DNA of 64,000 nt. It comes from Helicobacter ibis (GTDB lineage Bacteria > Campylobacterota > Campylobacteria > Campylobacterales > Helicobacteraceae). The DNA is taken from positions 372,001 to 436,000 of the forward strand of contig NZ_JAQHXR010000002.1 of NCBI RefSeq assembly GCF_027859255.1, given 5' to 3'. The stretch's first letter is position 1; the number at the start of each line of letters is the position of its first letter. Of the stretch, positions 8,362-22,072 are shown in pieces. The translations under genes and the position numbers were made by a program. The notes beneath the pieces are model-generated. The model searched no databases, was not told the origin of the DNA, and saw only the letters and a list, made by a program, of their open reading frames with translations.

Positions 8362-8905
8362 CGATAAAGAAAAGTGGGATAAAAAGCACAAGGAAAATCC
8401 CCCAAATACAACACCATTGGAACTATTAAAAAATTATATTCATCTAGCACAAGATTGTGAGTATAAAGTTGCACTAGATATTGCTTGTGGAATGGGTAGA
8501 AACTCATATTTTATGCGTGATAGTGGGTTTATTGTGGATAGTATAGATATATCAAGCACAGCAATAGAAAGCCTAAAGAACCAACACAATATAAACGCAA
8601 TATGCGTTGATTTAGATGATTTTATAATAGAAGAAAACAAATATGCTCTAGTTGTAAATAGTTTCTTTTTAGATAGAAGACTATTTCCCCAAATTACAAA
8701 GTCTTTAAAGAAAAATGGAATATTAATTTTTGAGACATTTGTGATAAATAAACCAAATAACACACCAATAAACATAAATCACATGCTACACAAAAATGAA
8801 CTTTTAAGGGCTTTTTTAAACTTAGAGATATTATTTTATGAAGAATCTTTATTAAACAAAAATGATGATTCAACATTGGTGGCAAGACTGGTAGCGCGTG
8901 GCTAG
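8354..8905 (+). CDS. SAM-dependent methyltransferase, TehB-like
   Basis: Class I methyltransferase of about 183 residues. The SAM motif I reads ALDIACGMGRNSYFMRD at residue 38-54, followed by VDSIDISSTAIE. KEKWDKKHKENPPNTTP at the start resembles TehB/tellurite-type methyltransferases. The substrate is unknown. The first ATG (8354) overlaps the end of aguB; a TTG at 8351 is also in frame. Confidence 0.75.
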   Translation: MISDKEKWDKKHKENPPNTTPLELLKNYIHLAQDCEYKVALDIACGMGRNSYFMRDSGFIVDSIDISSTAIESLKNQHNINAICVDLDDFIIEENKYALVVNSFFLDRRLFPQITKSLKKNGILIFETFVINKPNNTPININHMLHKNELLRAFLNLEILFYEESLLNKNDDSTLVARLVARG

Positions 8906-10241
8906 AAGGTTTTTATACTTTTACTCAAAGCAAAGAAGCAAAAAAATACTAAACATAGCTATTCCCTCTGGCTTAAACTCTCTTTTGGATATTATAAATT
9001 TATCCATAGATTTAATTATGCTTGGTAGCTTTGGGGCTACTACTATTGTTGGTGTTGGGGTTAGCTTAAGCTATATGATGATTATTTTTGCATTTACTAC
9101 AATAGTTTTTGTTGGTAATAATGCTCTTGTATCTAGATTCTTAGGGGCAAAAAATCCACTAGAGGCAAATAACACAATAACAAGTATCACACTAGCAACA
9201 GCAATTATATCAATACCTCTTACATGCTTGGCTTTTTTATGCTATACGCCATTTTTTGCTTGGATTGGAGTTGATGAATTTTCACAGCAAATTGGCGATA
9301 ATTTTTTACAAATACTTTTATTTGGAATCCCTCTTTTACTAATAAAGCAAGTAGTCATCTCTGCATTTTCTGCAGCTGGTGCTACAAAGATTCCATTTTT
9401 TATAAAAATAATAATAACTCTAATAAATCCGTTATTGAAATATTGTTTGATTTTTGGCTTCTTTATTATTCCTAGATTAGAAATTGAAGGTGCTGCTATT
9501 GCTAGTTTGATTATTAATGTTATTGAGACTTGTTCTTTGTTTTTTGTATTGTGGCTTTACAAAAAAAGTCCCGTAACATTTGGTAAAACAATAAAATTAG
9601 AATACATTAAAAAAGCATTTAAAATAGGGATTCCATCGGGCTTTGAAAGATTGCTTACAATTTTTTCAATTATTTTAATGAATAAATTCATTGCAATATA
9701 TGGCACTCATACACTAGCTGGTTATCAAATAGCCACTAGAATTGAGGGGTTTGCTTTTATGCCTGGCTTTGGCTTTATGATAGCAGCTATGGCACTTATG
9801 GGACAGAATCTAGGAGCCAAAAAACCACTAGAAGCACGATATAGCACATTAAATACTATTCTGTTAGGTAGCATATTTATGGGGATAATAGGGCTTTGCA
9901 TGACATGCTTTGCATACTATCTATCCGCTATATTTACAGACGAAATAGAAAGCATACAGGGAAGTATAAGCTACCTAATCCCTATTGGAATCTCTCAAGT
10001 GCCATTTGCATTTATATGTATATTAGATGGGGCTCTAAGAGGAGCTGGTATCACAAAAATAACACTAATTGTAAATAGTCTTATGATATGGGGGTTAAGA
10101 ATCTTGCCTTGCTATTTTTTAGCAACACTAAAATATCCAGTTATATACATTTATATCTGCATAACACTAGAGACATTTTTAAGAGCATTTGTGTATTGGA
10201 AAATATTCCAAAGCGGAATTTGGAAGAGGCATAAACTCTAA
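8898..10241 (+). CDS. MATE-family multidrug/organic cation exporter
   Basis: About twelve hydrophobic helices over 447 residues, in two similar halves. The family pattern is seen at LNIAIPSGLNSLLDIINLSIDLIML's first half region and again at KIGIPSGFERL (second repeat, about residue 238), plus GYQIATRIEGFAFMPG. Likely a Na+ or H+ coupled drug exporter in the inner membrane. GTG 8898 overlaps the methyltransferase end; the next gene is convergent and the stops overlap. Confidence 0.9.
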   Translation: MARRFLYFYSKQRSKKILNIAIPSGLNSLLDIINLSIDLIMLGSFGATTIVGVGVSLSYMMIIFAFTTIVFVGNNALVSRFLGAKNPLEANNTITSITLATAIISIPLTCLAFLCYTPFFAWIGVDEFSQQIGDNFLQILLFGIPLLLIKQVVISAFSAAGATKIPFFIKIIITLINPLLKYCLIFGFFIIPRLEIEGAAIASLIINVIETCSLFFVLWLYKKSPVTFGKTIKLEYIKKAFKIGIPSGFERLLTIFSIILMNKFIAIYGTHTLAGYQIATRIEGFAFMPGFGFMIAAMALMGQNLGAKKPLEARYSTLNTILLGSIFMGIIGLCMTCFAYYLSAIFTDEIESIQGSISYLIPIGISQVPFAFICILDGALRGAGITKITLIVNSLMIWGLRILPCYFLATLKYPVIYIYICITLETFLRAFVYWKIFQSGIWKRHKL

Positions 10242-10453
10242 AAAGCCGCCTTAAAGACTTCCAAATTAGAAAAGATATATAGCATCATAATACCAAGACA
10301 AAGGGCTATTGCAACAAATATCAAAACTTTCTTCTCAAAAGAAGTAAGTTTATCACCACTCTTAGCCACAGAAATAATAGTAGCAACTATAATGACAAGC
10401 GAAACAACGCCCATAATGCTTAAAATAGTAATAAAATCTCCAACGCTATCCAC
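10238..10453 (-). CDS. Small membrane protein, two predicted helices
   Basis: About 71 residues if it starts at GTG 10453, which has AGAGGG upstream; an ATG at 10492 is also open. Two hydrophobic stretches flank a basic/polar loop ([12 protein letters not shown]). No family is recognised. It is alone on its strand between the MATE gene (overlapping stops) and serS. Confidence 0.6.
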   Translation of the reverse strand: MDSVGDFITILSIMGVVSLVIIVATIISVAKSGDKLTSFEKKVLIFVAIALCLGIMMLYIFSNLEVFKAAF

Positions 10454-10550
10454 TATTGATACCCTCTTTAAAATTTTTGTGAAATTATACAAAAAAATTA
10501 AACTATTTTTCGTTAAAATTCTACGATTAACTTGCTATTTAGGATTATCT

Positions 10551-11831
10551 ATGATTGATTTAAAACTACTAATAAACAACTTTGAAGGCACAATTAAAGA
10601 ATTATCAAAACGAAACATAGATAAAAACTTTTTAAACACCCTAAAAGAAACAAGCATAGCATACAAAAACAAAAAAACATCACTAGAAGAACTACAAGCT
10701 ACACAAAATGCCAAAAGCAAAATGTTTGCACAATACAAACAAGAAGGCAAAGATATAAATTTACTAAAAGAAGAATGCGACAAATTAAAAATAGAAATAT
10801 CAAATGAACTAAAAGAAGTAACCGCACTAGAAGAAAAACTACAAAATTTATCTCATATAATCCCAAACATACCAGATAATAAGACGCCTTTTGGCAAAGA
10901 TGAAAATGATAATGTAGAAATAAAAAAGGTATTAACTCCAAAGAGTTTTTCCTTCACTCCAAAAGAACATTGGGAGTTAGCAGAAATAAATGGTTGGATA
11001 GATTTTGAAAGAGGCGTTAAGTTGGCTAAAAGCAGATTTAGCGTATTTATGGGGCTTGGTGCGAAATTAGAGAGAGCACTTATTAATTATATGCTTGATT
11101 TTAATACAAAGCATGGCTTTAATGAGATTCAAACTCCAGCCATTGTTAATTCAGAAATGATGTTTGGAACAGGACAACTACCAAAATTCGAAAATGATTT
11201 ATTTAAGATTTCAGATTCAACTTTTGATGATGACACCAAAAAGGGACATGATTTATATCTTATCCCAACTGCAGAAGTTACGCTAACAAATCTATATCAT
11301 GATGAAATAATAGATATAAACAAACTACCACTAATGATGACTGCATATACACCATGCTTTAGAAAAGAAGCAGGAAGTGCTGGAAGGGACACAAGAGGGA
11401 TAATAAGGCAACACCAATTTGACAAAGTAGAATTAGTAGCAATAACCTCACAAAAAGATAGTGATGAAATGCAAAATAAAATGGTTACATGTGCTTCTTT
11501 GTTGCTAGAATCTTTAGGATTACCACATAGATTAGTGCAATTATGCGGTGGGGATTTAGGCTTTAGTGCTAGCAATACTATTGATATTGAAGTGTGGCTA
11601 CCAGGACAAAATTGTTATAGAGAAATTAGCTCCATTTCTAATACAAGAGACTTTCAAGCAAGAAGGGCTAAGATAAGATACAAAGATGAAAACAAAAAAA
11701 ATATACTAGCACATACGCTAAATGGCTCAAGTTTAGCAGTTGGCAGAACTTTAGTTGCCATCATGGAAAATTATCAAACAGAAAATGGTGAAATACAAAT
11801 ACCAGAAGTCTTAAGAGAGTATCTAAGGTAA
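10551..11831 (+). CDS. serS: Seryl-tRNA synthetase
   Basis: Charges tRNA-Ser. An N-terminal coiled-coil arm (residues 28-100) is followed by the class II core: [13 protein letters not shown] (motif region), [21 protein letters not shown] (motif 2) and [18 protein letters not shown] (motif 3). ATG 10551 has AGGA six bases upstream and gives 426 residues, close to the usual size. The longer open frame to 10392 lies antisense to the small membrane gene and is not expected to be translated. In H. pylori and C. jejuni this gene also precedes pflB. Confidence 0.97.
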   Translation: MIDLKLLINNFEGTIKELSKRNIDKNFLNTLKETSIAYKNKKTSLEELQATQNAKSKMFAQYKQEGKDINLLKEECDKLKIEISNELKEVTALEEKLQNLSHIIPNIPDNKTPFGKDENDNVEIKKVLTPKSFSFTPKEHWELAEINGWIDFERGVKLAKSRFSVFMGLGAKLERALINYMLDFNTKHGFNEIQTPAIVNSEMMFGTGQLPKFENDLFKISDSTFDDDTKKGHDLYLIPTAEVTLTNLYHDEIIDINKLPLMMTAYTPCFRKEAGSAGRDTRGIIRQHQFDKVELVAITSQKDSDEMQNKMVTCASLLLESLGLPHRLVQLCGGDLGFSASNTIDIEVWLPGQNCYREISSISNTRDFQARRAKIRYKDENKKNILAHTLNGSSLAVGRTLVAIMENYQTENGEIQIPEVLREYLR

Positions 11832-11835
11832 ATAA

Positions 11836-14214
11836 ATGGCTGATAATGATAATGTAATACGCCTTGATGATAACCTTAGTGATAACTTTGATATCTTTCA
11901 AGACATACTAAAAAAAGAACCAGAAGAAGTAAAGCCACCGAGTAAACTAGAAAAAATAACAAAATTCTTTAGTGAACACAAAAAATTAACAATTTTTCTA
12001 GCTTTATTGCTTGGATTTTTAATTTTGGGATTCATATTTTTAGTAGGACATTTCCTAAAAAATGAAACAGAACAACCAAAGCCAATAGAAAAAATAGCAC
12101 CTCCAGAGTTCTCAATAGAAAAAGGTGAAGATATAATAAATAATGCTGAAGATTTAGAAAATCTAATCAAAAAAGCAAACTTCCTATATACAACAGGAAA
12201 CAAAAGAGAAGCACTAGATTTATATGGAAAAATCTCAAACTACTCTGAAGCACTATCTAGCTATAATTTAGGTGTAGCACAAATGGAAGAAAAATCATAT
12301 AAAGATTCAATATTATCATTCCAATCAACAATAACACTTGGTGATGATAGAGTAGCTAGCGCAATAAATGCCTCTGTATCGGCACTATACCTAAAAGAAC
12401 CACTAACACAAAATTATTATCTACAATTAGCACAAGCTTACTTGCCATATTCTGGAAATCTTAAAATATACTCATATTTATATGCCCTAACACAATACTA
12501 TAATAAAAACTACATAGAAGCTATATCACCACTTACAAACAGAAGTTCTCAATATTATGATGAAGAAAGTAACTACATGTTAGCTTCACTTTATTCTTAT
12601 TTTAATAATGACAAAAAAGCAATCGAATATCTAAGCAAACACTCTTCTGATTCTGAAAACTGGTTTAACCTAGCATTACTTTATGCAAGAATCGGAGGAT
12701 ATGAAGAAGCAAACAATTTATTATTGCAATCAATAGGTGCTTTTGGGGAAACACTACAATCAAACATGGCTTTAGCACTAATAAAATTAAAACTAGCAGA
12801 ATTTGGTGCTGCAGGATCAATTCTAGCTAAATACTCTGATAATAAAGAAGCAATAAAAGATAATCCATACCCAATACAAATCACTCTAAGAAAAGATTTC
12901 TTTGATGTAAATGTAGCACAAAAAAGATTCTGGTCTGAATTTAAAGGACTAAAACTAAATTCTTATGAAATTATTTTTTACTTTGCACCATACAAAGTTT
13001 TTGATGCTAAAGAGGCATTTAACATAATAGCTGAAGGTGGGATTAATATAAATATAGAAAATCTAAATGAAGCAAAAGAAGTATTGCTTAGAGGAAATAC
13101 AATATCAAGGGTAAATAGAAACATCGCAAATGCAATATTAGAAACACTAAATGGAAATATACGAAATGCAAACAAGCTACTTCAAGCAGTATCCAACCAA
13201 TATCCAAACCATTCGATTTTGCACTACAACTTGGGGGTAAATTATGCTCAAATGGGTGATTTTGACAAAGCATATCAGCACTTTATACGTTCATTCCACC
13301 TAAATCCTAAAGATGTCCAAACTGGAATATTTGCATTAATAACTGCAAAGCTAACATATAGGGATACTCAAAGATTAGAAAATGAGTTAGGAAGAGAAAT
13401 ATCAAACTATGAAGCCGATAAAAACGAGCAAGAATTTACTCAAGCTATGCTAAACTACGCAAGAAATGGAATCCCAGTGCCACTCGAATTCCTAGAAGAT
13501 AAAAAAAGCAATAAAGCAATACACTATGCACTAAATCTAGCACAAGCAATAGAACTAAACGACAAAAGCCTAATGATACAATCAGCTACAAATCTAAAAG
13601 AAATAATGCCAAAAGATCCTCTAACAAACCTACTTGAACTATTAGCAATTAATTATGAAGATGATCCAAAAGCCTTATCATTAAAACTCCAAAACTACTA
13701 TCAAGATAAAACAATAAATAAAGAACCAATATATTACGGACCTGCAGTAGTTAGAGAAATGTATGTCAAAGTAGCACATATAATAGGAACTCTACACTAT
13801 GTGCAACAAGACCTAGATTATAGACTAATAACAGAACAAAATGAAGCAAGAGGTGTGATTCAAGCATTAGCTCTAACATATATATATCTACAAGAATTTG
13901 AAAAAGCCTTTACCTTATACAATAGTCTTATAGATGACTTTAAAGAAAATGACACTCAAACTCTATTTCTAACATCAGTTGCAGCAATAGGTGCTGGACA
14001 TATTGAAAATGCAGCAGCACTATTGCAATTATCAAAGCTAGAATCACCAACAAACTATGAAACAAGAATCGCAAATGGTATCTTATATCTACAAGATCAA
14101 AATCTAAATGCTGCGGTCTCTCAATTCTCTCGTGTAGGGGATTTAAAAACTGCTTCGCAATATTTTGATTTCAAAATAGATACTTCACAACTATTGCAAG
14201 GCAATAAACTATAA
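11836..14214 (+). CDS. pflB: Flagellar motor TPR protein PflB
   Basis: A 792-residue protein with an acidic cytoplasmic N-terminus, one transmembrane helix (about residues 51-74) and a long periplasmic region of TPR-like helical repeats (for example [18 protein letters not shown] and [19 protein letters not shown]). Its architecture and its place 4 bases after serS match C. jejuni Cj0390 (PflB) and H. pylori HP1479, parts of the periplasmic scaffold that positions stators in the high-torque Campylobacterota motor. The assignment rests on context and architecture. Confidence 0.85.
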   Translation: MADNDNVIRLDDNLSDNFDIFQDILKKEPEEVKPPSKLEKITKFFSEHKKLTIFLALLLGFLILGFIFLVGHFLKNETEQPKPIEKIAPPEFSIEKGEDIINNAEDLENLIKKANFLYTTGNKREALDLYGKISNYSEALSSYNLGVAQMEEKSYKDSILSFQSTITLGDDRVASAINASVSALYLKEPLTQNYYLQLAQAYLPYSGNLKIYSYLYALTQYYNKNYIEAISPLTNRSSQYYDEESNYMLASLYSYFNNDKKAIEYLSKHSSDSENWFNLALLYARIGGYEEANNLLLQSIGAFGETLQSNMALALIKLKLAEFGAAGSILAKYSDNKEAIKDNPYPIQITLRKDFFDVNVAQKRFWSEFKGLKLNSYEIIFYFAPYKVFDAKEAFNIIAEGGININIENLNEAKEVLLRGNTISRVNRNIANAILETLNGNIRNANKLLQAVSNQYPNHSILHYNLGVNYAQMGDFDKAYQHFIRSFHLNPKDVQTGIFALITAKLTYRDTQRLENELGREISNYEADKNEQEFTQAMLNYARNGIPVPLEFLEDKKSNKAIHYALNLAQAIELNDKSLMIQSATNLKEIMPKDPLTNLLELLAINYEDDPKALSLKLQNYYQDKTINKEPIYYGPAVVREMYVKVAHIIGTLHYVQQDLDYRLITEQNEARGVIQALALTYIYLQEFEKAFTLYNSLIDDFKENDTQTLFLTSVAAIGAGHIENAAALLQLSKLESPTNYETRIANGILYLQDQNLNAAVSQFSRVGDLKTASQYFDFKIDTSQLLQGNKL

Positions 14215-14220
14215 ATTTGT

Positions 14221-14226
14221 TATAAT
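14221..14226 (+). promoter_or_regulatory. Probable -10 box for gatA-guaB
   Basis: TATAAT in TTGTTATAATTCC, 29 bases before the gatA ATG and just after the pflB stop. A GGAG lies between it and the start. Confidence 0.6.
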
Positions 14227-14254
14227 TCCAGAATTTTACAATGGAGATTCCAAA

Positions 14255-15601
14255 ATGAGTATTCCAACCCTAAAAGAAGCACTACAACTAGATAAAGATG
14301 AAATACTACAACTAAAAGCAACCTTAAAAGAAAAAATAAAAAATAGTGATCTAAACGCTTATGTAGGAGAGATTTTAGACTATGAAGATAGTCTAGTTCC
14401 AATAGCCATTAAAGATAATATAAATGTAAAAAATTGGGAAATTACATGCTCTAGCAATATACTAAAAGGATATATCGCACCTTATAATGCAACTGCAATT
14501 TCTAATATGCTAAAAAATAGACTCTCTCCATTTGGCAGGACCAACATGGACGAATTTGCTATGGGAAGCACCACTGCTAGTAGTTGCTATGGAAAAACAC
14601 TAAACCCAAAAGACAAAAGCAAAGTCCCAGGTGGAAGTAGCGGAGGAAGTGCTGCTGCGGTCGCAGGAGGCATTGCAATAGCCGCACTAGGAAGCGATAC
14701 TGGTGGAAGCATTAGGCAACCCGCTAGTTTTTGTGGTTGTGTAGGACTAAAACCAACATATGGAAGAGTTAGCCGATATGGACTAGTAGCATATAGCTCA
14801 AGTTTAGATCAAATAGGACCAATTACACAAAATGTGGAAGATTGTGCTATTTTATTTGACGCTATAAGTGGTTATGATAGTTTAGATTCAACTTCTGCAA
14901 AGCTAGAATCTACAAATACATTTAAAAATCTAAACCCAAACAATAAAATGACAATCGCTATCATGCCTTCATTGCTAAAAGATGCAGAAGCAAACATACA
15001 AAATGCATATCAAAATACAATAGACATTCTAAGTAAAAATGGACATAAAATAGTAGAAAAAGAAATGCTAGATACAAGCTATATAATCTCTGCATATTAC
15101 ATAATATGCACAGCTGAAGCAAGTTCAAATCTAGCAAGATTCGATGGTGTTAGATATGGCAATAGAGCAAAAGATATAAATAACCTAAAAGAACTATACA
15201 TAAAAACTAGATCACAAGGATTCGGCGAAGAAGTAAAAAGAAGAATCTTGCTTGGTTCATTTGTTCTTAGTAGCGGATATTACGATGCATACTATATAAA
15301 GGCACAAAAAGTTAGAACACTAATTGCAAGACAATACAATGAAATATTAAGCGAGTGTGATGCGATATTATCTCCTATTACACCTAGTATTGCATTTGGC
15401 TTTGATGATATTAAAACTCCACTACAAATGTATTTAGAAGATATATACACTATAGGAGTTAATCTAGCTGGACTTCCTGCTATCTCACTTCCTGTATGTG
15501 AAGATAATGGATTACCAATTGGTATGCAGCTAATAGGAAATGCTTTTGATGAGCAAAAGATTCTAGATCTTGCATTAAATTTGGAACAATCAATAAAATA
15601 A
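14255..15601 (+). CDS. gatA: Glutamyl/aspartyl-tRNA amidotransferase subunit A
   Basis: Amidase subunit of GatCAB, which turns mischarged Glu-tRNA-Gln and Asp-tRNA-Asn into the correct forms. The Ser-cisSer-Lys triad is visible: AIKDNINVK (Lys), [15 protein letters not shown] (cis-Ser) and [16 protein letters not shown] (nucleophile Ser). Length 448 is normal. GGAG precedes the ATG. gatB and gatC are not in the window; guaB follows after 10 bases, as in C. jejuni. Confidence 0.97.
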   Translation: MSIPTLKEALQLDKDEILQLKATLKEKIKNSDLNAYVGEILDYEDSLVPIAIKDNINVKNWEITCSSNILKGYIAPYNATAISNMLKNRLSPFGRTNMDEFAMGSTTASSCYGKTLNPKDKSKVPGGSSGGSAAAVAGGIAIAALGSDTGGSIRQPASFCGCVGLKPTYGRVSRYGLVAYSSSLDQIGPITQNVEDCAILFDAISGYDSLDSTSAKLESTNTFKNLNPNNKMTIAIMPSLLKDAEANIQNAYQNTIDILSKNGHKIVEKEMLDTSYIISAYYIICTAEASSNLARFDGVRYGNRAKDINNLKELYIKTRSQGFGEEVKRRILLGSFVLSSGYYDAYYIKAQKVRTLIARQYNEILSECDAILSPITPSIAFGFDDIKTPLQMYLEDIYTIGVNLAGLPAISLPVCEDNGLPIGMQLIGNAFDEQKILDLALNLEQSIK

Positions 15602-17059
<1,458 letters not shown>

Positions 17060-17166
17060 TCCTTAATATATCTAAATACAGGTAGCTTATATGCTATGCT
17101 GTATTCTAACACTAAAAACCAATCAAAGAATTTTGGGAATTCATTTCTACAATACAAGGAATAAAC
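17060..17166. other. Short junction between core and accessory region
   Basis: No gene is supported. A short plus-strand open stretch ends in TAA at about 17161-17163 and could be the tail of a deleted gene at the island boundary, but it has no start and no recognised family. No tRNA or direct repeat marking an integration site was found. Confidence 0.3.
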
Positions 17167-20100
17167 ATGGTATATAGCAAAATACCTCTAAATATATTTC
17201 TAAAAGATTATAACCTACCCATACCTACAAAAGAATCTCTAAAAAGATTCCAAAAACATCTAAATAACTTCTTAAGAGAATGCCAAAAACAAACAACAAA
17301 AGATACGAGCGAGAGTGAGGAATTTCAAAAAAATCTTTTTGCAGATTTTTTAAAACAAGCATTTAGCTACCCAAAAATAAATACAAAACAAAGAATAGAT
17401 CTTGCCATATATGAAAATGACGAAGTAAAAACATTCTTTGAAGTAAAATTAGTAGCCAATAAAAAAGAATTCCCAAAATCTCAAAACACACTAGATTTAA
17501 AAGCATTCTATGAAAGCTTACTATATTACATAAGAGAAAGGGAGCAAGGAAATAATCATATAAAATTCATATCTCTATGCACCATAGATACATTTTATAT
17601 AATAAAATCAAAATACTTTGAAAAACTCTATCAAAAACAAAGACATACAAAAACACTACAAAGATGTAGGCGATGCAGATGTAAATAACAAAAGAACACA
17701 AACTTTCTACAAAAAAGCAAAAGATATTATAAACAAATTAGATACAGAAATAATCTTCACACATTTTACCATCAAAGATACAGATACTACCCTACTCTAT
17801 CAGATCTTTAGCCCTCATATGCTACTTGGCAGAGAATCCAACTTTGATAGCAATGTGCTTAATCAAAATTTCTATGAAGAGCTACTCTATATTTTAGGAC
17901 TAAAAGAAGATGGAAGCAATAAACTAATCAAGCTTAGCTCAACACCAAACACACTAAGCTATGTCATAAGAGAGAATCTAGGACTAGACATAGAACAAGA
18001 TTTTGAAAAGATATTTAGCCTCATCACCCTATGGAATAACCGCATTTTATTTTTACGGCTTTTAGAATCTATGCTTATTTCTTTTAAGCACTTTGATAAA
18101 CCATTTCTAAACCATGAAGATATACCAGACTTTAGGACGCTAAATTCATTGTTTTTTGAAGTATTAGCCATAAGGCAAAAGGATAGAAACAGCACCATAC
18201 CTAAAGCACTGCAATCTATCCCTTATCTTAACTCAAGTCTTTTTGGCAAAAGCGAACTAGAAAAAGAGGGCAAAGAGATAAAGCTTTTAGATTCTAAACC
18301 ACTAGAACTTTACAAAAAATCAATCCTAAAAGACACGCAAGGATCATTGCCACTCTTAGAATATCTATTTAGATTCTTAAATGCTTATAGCTTCACCACC
18401 ACACCAAAAGATATACAAGATAACATTAAGATAAACCACGACAAACTCATAAACTCATCTGTGCTAGGACTTGTGTTTGAGAAGCTAAATGGCTATAAAG
18501 AAGGGAGCTTTTACACACCTAGCTTTATTACAAGCTATATGTGTAAAGAGAGTATAACGCAAATTATACTTAATAGATTCAATGAAGCATTTAGCTGGAA
18601 TGCAAAAAACTTAAAAGACATACTCCACATAGCTAGAGAGCAAAACATATCTAAAGAATCATTACTCCAAACCCTCCTTAGCCTAAAAATATGCGATCCA
18701 GCAGTAGGAAGCGGACATTTTCTAGTCTCTGCGCTAAACGAAATCGTGCTTATCGCATATGAAATAGGATTGCTAGATTCACTAGATTTCAAAACCACGC
18801 TAAAGCTAGAAAATGATGAAATAGTAATAAGACAAAATGGAGATATATTTAGCTACACACGCCCAAGCGATGAGAATGAGCCACAGCACCAAATCCAAAA
18901 AGAACTATTCCACTTAAAAAAAGAAATAATAGAATCCTGCCTCTTTGGTGTGGATATAAATCCAAATTCTTGTGAAATCACAAAGCTACGCCTTTGGATA
19001 GAGTTACTGAAATATAGCTACTATATCTTTGATGATACAGACAACACAAACACCCTCCAAACACTGCCAAATATAGATATAAATATCAAATGCGGTAATT
19101 CTCTTATCTCTTATTTTGATATAACTCAAAGCCTTAACCACTACCCAAACATTAAGCAAAAAATGGAAGACTACAAAAAATCTGTCTCAAACTATAAGCA
19201 AGGATTCTACACAAGCAAAGCCGACATAGATAAAGACATCAAAAACCTAAAAGAAGCATTCAAAAAATTCTGCTTTAGAGATAAGTTCAAAAAAGAAATC
19301 AAAGCTTTTGAAAAAGAGTGCGATATATATAGTCAAAAATACGGCAACTACATAGCCAAAGACGACAAAGATCTCTCTATCTATGTCAAAGCGGGATTTT
19401 TCCTCGAGTTTGATGAGAAAGAAGCACAAATCGACTTTGCAAAACTACAAGACAAATACAACTCTATCTTTAATCTAGAATCAAACAAACCATTTGAATG
19501 GAGATTTGAATTCCCAGAAGCACTAGATGAGAGTGGAGATTTTAAAGGCTTTGATCTAATAATTGGCAATCCGCCTTATATTAAAGAAAGTGATAATAAA
19601 GAGCTTTTTGCAAATACAAAAATTAAGAACCTATCAAGGCAAAATGGACATTTGGTATCATTTTGTGGGTCGTGGATTTGACATATTAAAGAAAAATGGC
19701 TTTTTATCGTTTATCGTTACAAATAATTGGACTACAAATTCAGGGGCTAAAAAATTACGCAATATAGTTTTAGAAGAATCTAAAATTTTAAGTCTTATTG
19801 ATTTTAACTCTTTTATGGTGTTTGATTCTGCAAGTATCCAAACAATGATAATGCAATTCCAAAAAACAAAGCCACCTAAAAATTATAAATTCCATTTTGC
19901 AAAAATCACGACCAAAACCCCAACTTATGAAGACTTACAAGATATTTTAAACAACAAAGAATCCAAAAATAACGAAATCTTAGAAATAAATTTTTCTCCA
20001 AAAGATTTTATAGGTAAAACTCTAAATTTTACAAAGAATGATTATGAAGAGATTTTTAATAAGATTCAAAAATATGGAAATTTTTATCTTAAAGAAAGTG

Positions 20101-20891
20101 AAGTGGCACAAGGGATAGTTTATCCGCAAGAAAATGTAAATAAAAAATCTTTAGGGATTTTGGGAGAGGGTTTTTGTATTGGTCAGGGTATTCAAAAACT
20201 AACAAAAGAAGAATTGAAACAATTGCAACTTCTAGAGTTTGAAAAAAGTCTTTTAAAGCCTATTTACGAAAGTGATGATATAAAGAAATATTTTGTTGAA
20301 AAAAATAATAATTTTTGGGTTATATATACAGATTCTTCATTTAAGAAGCCAAACTCTATGGATAATTATCCAAATTTAAAAAAGCATCTAGATAGATTTC
20401 AAAAAGTCATTACTTCAGACAATAAACCTTATGGACTACATAGAGCAAGAGACGAAAGGTTTTTTACAGGAAGTTCTAGAATTATCGCACTTAGAAAATG
20501 CGTAGGTGAACCCAAGTTTAGTTATGTTGACTTTGATTGTTATGTGTCGGCTACTTTTTATATTATAAAAACTCAAAAAATTGATACAAAATATTTAACT
20601 GCTATTTTAAATTCAAAACTTATCGCATTTTGGTTAAAACACAAAGGAAAAATGCAGGGCAATAATTATCAAATAGACAAAGAGCCTTTATTAAATATCC
20701 CTATCCCAAAAATAGATTCTACAAACAAGGCCTTAAGTGATGAGATAATAAGTCTAGTAGAGCAAATTTTAGAATCCAAAGCCAAAGACCCAACCACAGA
20801 CACCAAAGAATTAGAATCTAAAATCGATAATTTGGCGTATAAATTGTATAATTTAAATAATGATGAGATAAAAATAATCGAAGGGAAATAG
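17167..20891 (+). pseudogene. Type IIG-like restriction-methyltransferase, two frameshifts
   Basis: Three frames together make one protein of about 1,240 residues. Piece 1 (17167-17688) has a PD-(D/E)xK-like nuclease site: RIDLAIYENDEVKTFFEVK. Piece 2 (about 17630-19681) has the N6-adenine methyltransferase motifs DPAVGSGHFL and IIGNPPYI. Piece 3 (about 19640-20891) has VTNNW and a TaqI-like specificity domain ending LLNIPIPK. Frame changes of the same sense (+1) occur around 17630 (short A-runs in CAAAAACAAAG) and around 19640 (CTATCAAGGCAAAATGG), where both frames align with the family. No long repeat is present at either site, so decay or sequencing error is likelier than phase switching. 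Confidence 0.8.
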
Positions 20892-21515
20892 ATGGAAGAA
20901 AAACGAATCAAGTGTTTATTCTTACAAGAATTAATCAAAAAACAACAAGAATTATTGTTAGCTTCCATAGAAGTCCCAGTTATTAGAGGAAAACGAAAAT
21001 TTGATATTTTAACTATAGAAAAAGATAATATCATTGGATATGAGATTAAATCTTGCAAAGATAATCTTGCAAAACTTAATGATCAAATACAAGATTATCT
21101 CAAAATATGTGACAGAGTTTATGTAATACTTGACCAAAAATTCATAAATTCTAATTTAGAATTACCATGCAATGTAGGTGTTATTATTTTTTATAATCAA
21201 TCAGGAAAATTTATCTTTAAAAAGATGGCAAAAAAAAATACTCCTCTTGCTTATTATCAAACATTCTTGATTACACAAAATAAAATTAAGGAGTATCGAA
21301 AAAATAGCAAACAGAATTCTTTTGAAATTAGACACCATATTGTTAAAAAGCTAAAAAAAAACGATTTAAAAGAAATAGTTATCAATGAATTGAAATATCG
21401 CTTTTTAGAAAATTTTTTACTTCTAAAACATGAAATAAAAAAAAATTCTAATACAATACATCTTGATGACTTATTTTTATTATCTGGTAAAACGTCTATT
21501 AAGGATAAGATTTGA
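20892..21515 (+). CDS. sce7726-like protein with restriction-endonuclease-like fold
   Basis: A 207-residue protein. The segment RGKRKFDILTIEKDNIIGYEIKS has the D...ExK spacing of PD-(D/E)xK nucleases, followed by a helix (DNLAKLNDQIQDYL) and a strand (DRVYVILD), as in the sce7726 family. The C-terminal 80 residues are basic and unrecognised. It starts one base after the restriction gene ends and overlaps the next gene by 4 bases, so it heads a compact operon. Family call by pattern only; enzyme activity is not established. Confidence 0.6.
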   Translation: MEEKRIKCLFLQELIKKQQELLLASIEVPVIRGKRKFDILTIEKDNIIGYEIKSCKDNLAKLNDQIQDYLKICDRVYVILDQKFINSNLELPCNVGVIIFYNQSGKFIFKKMAKKNTPLAYYQTFLITQNKIKEYRKNSKQNSFEIRHHIVKKLKKNDLKEIVINELKYRFLENFLLLKHEIKKNSNTIHLDDLFLLSGKTSIKDKI

Positions 21516-22057
21516 AGAAATTTTTATCATCTGGCTTTTTTGTTTTAACTTTTTGGACTTTAATTTTTTTTATTTTATATTCTTTTGTATTATGGCTGAC
21601 TTATGAGGCAATATCGCAAAACGCCTTTTTAATGGGAAATCATATTGATATACAAAAAGATATTAAAAAAAATTTAGAACAATTGATTACTGAAAGTAAA
21701 TTGATTTCAGCAAAAGATTATTTTGGTTTTTATATGTCCTATTACAATAATTTTGTGCTGATTCTATCAGCAATCATTGGTTTATTTGGAATCTCATCAT
21801 TTTTTTACTTAAAACGAAAGAATGATGAAAATATGAGAGATATTGAAAACAAAACAAGAGAAGAAGTTAAAAAATTTCTAGCAGATAAAGAAGTGGAAGT
21901 AAAGAAAATAATCAAGGAGGTTGCCAAGGAATATTCAGAAAATAATTCAATAACAGAAATTGAAGCAATTAAAAATCAACTTGACAAACTCACTAGAGAA
22001 ATAGAAGAAATAAAAACATTGGGTTGCAAAGATTTAGAAATACCCTTCAAAGAATAA
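21512..22057 (+). CDS. Membrane protein with C-terminal coiled coil
   Basis: Of 181 residues, two hydrophobic helices (about 7-33 and 74-96) are separated by a polar loop, then a highly charged helix (about 100-170, with RKNDENMRDIENK and KLTREIEEIKT) predicts a cytoplasmic coiled coil. TTG 21512 overlaps the previous stop (TTTGA); no better start is close. No family is recognised. In a defence context such an architecture could be a membrane effector or anchor, which is inference. Confidence 0.65.
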   Translation: MKKFLSSGFFVLTFWTLIFFILYSFVLWLTYEAISQNAFLMGNHIDIQKDIKKNLEQLITESKLISAKDYFGFYMSYYNNFVLILSAIIGLFGISSFFYLKRKNDENMRDIENKTREEVKKFLADKEVEVKKIIKEVAKEYSENNSITEIEAIKNQLDKLTREIEEIKTLGCKDLEIPFKE

Positions 22058-22072
22058 ACAAGGAGTATATAA

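Noticed and set aside
10392-10550. N-terminal extension of SerS
   Set aside because: It runs antisense to the small membrane gene, and the family start with AGGA lies at 10551.
17618-17660. Phase variation of the restriction gene through A-runs
   Set aside because: The runs at the frameshift are only about five bases, too short for usual contingency loci.
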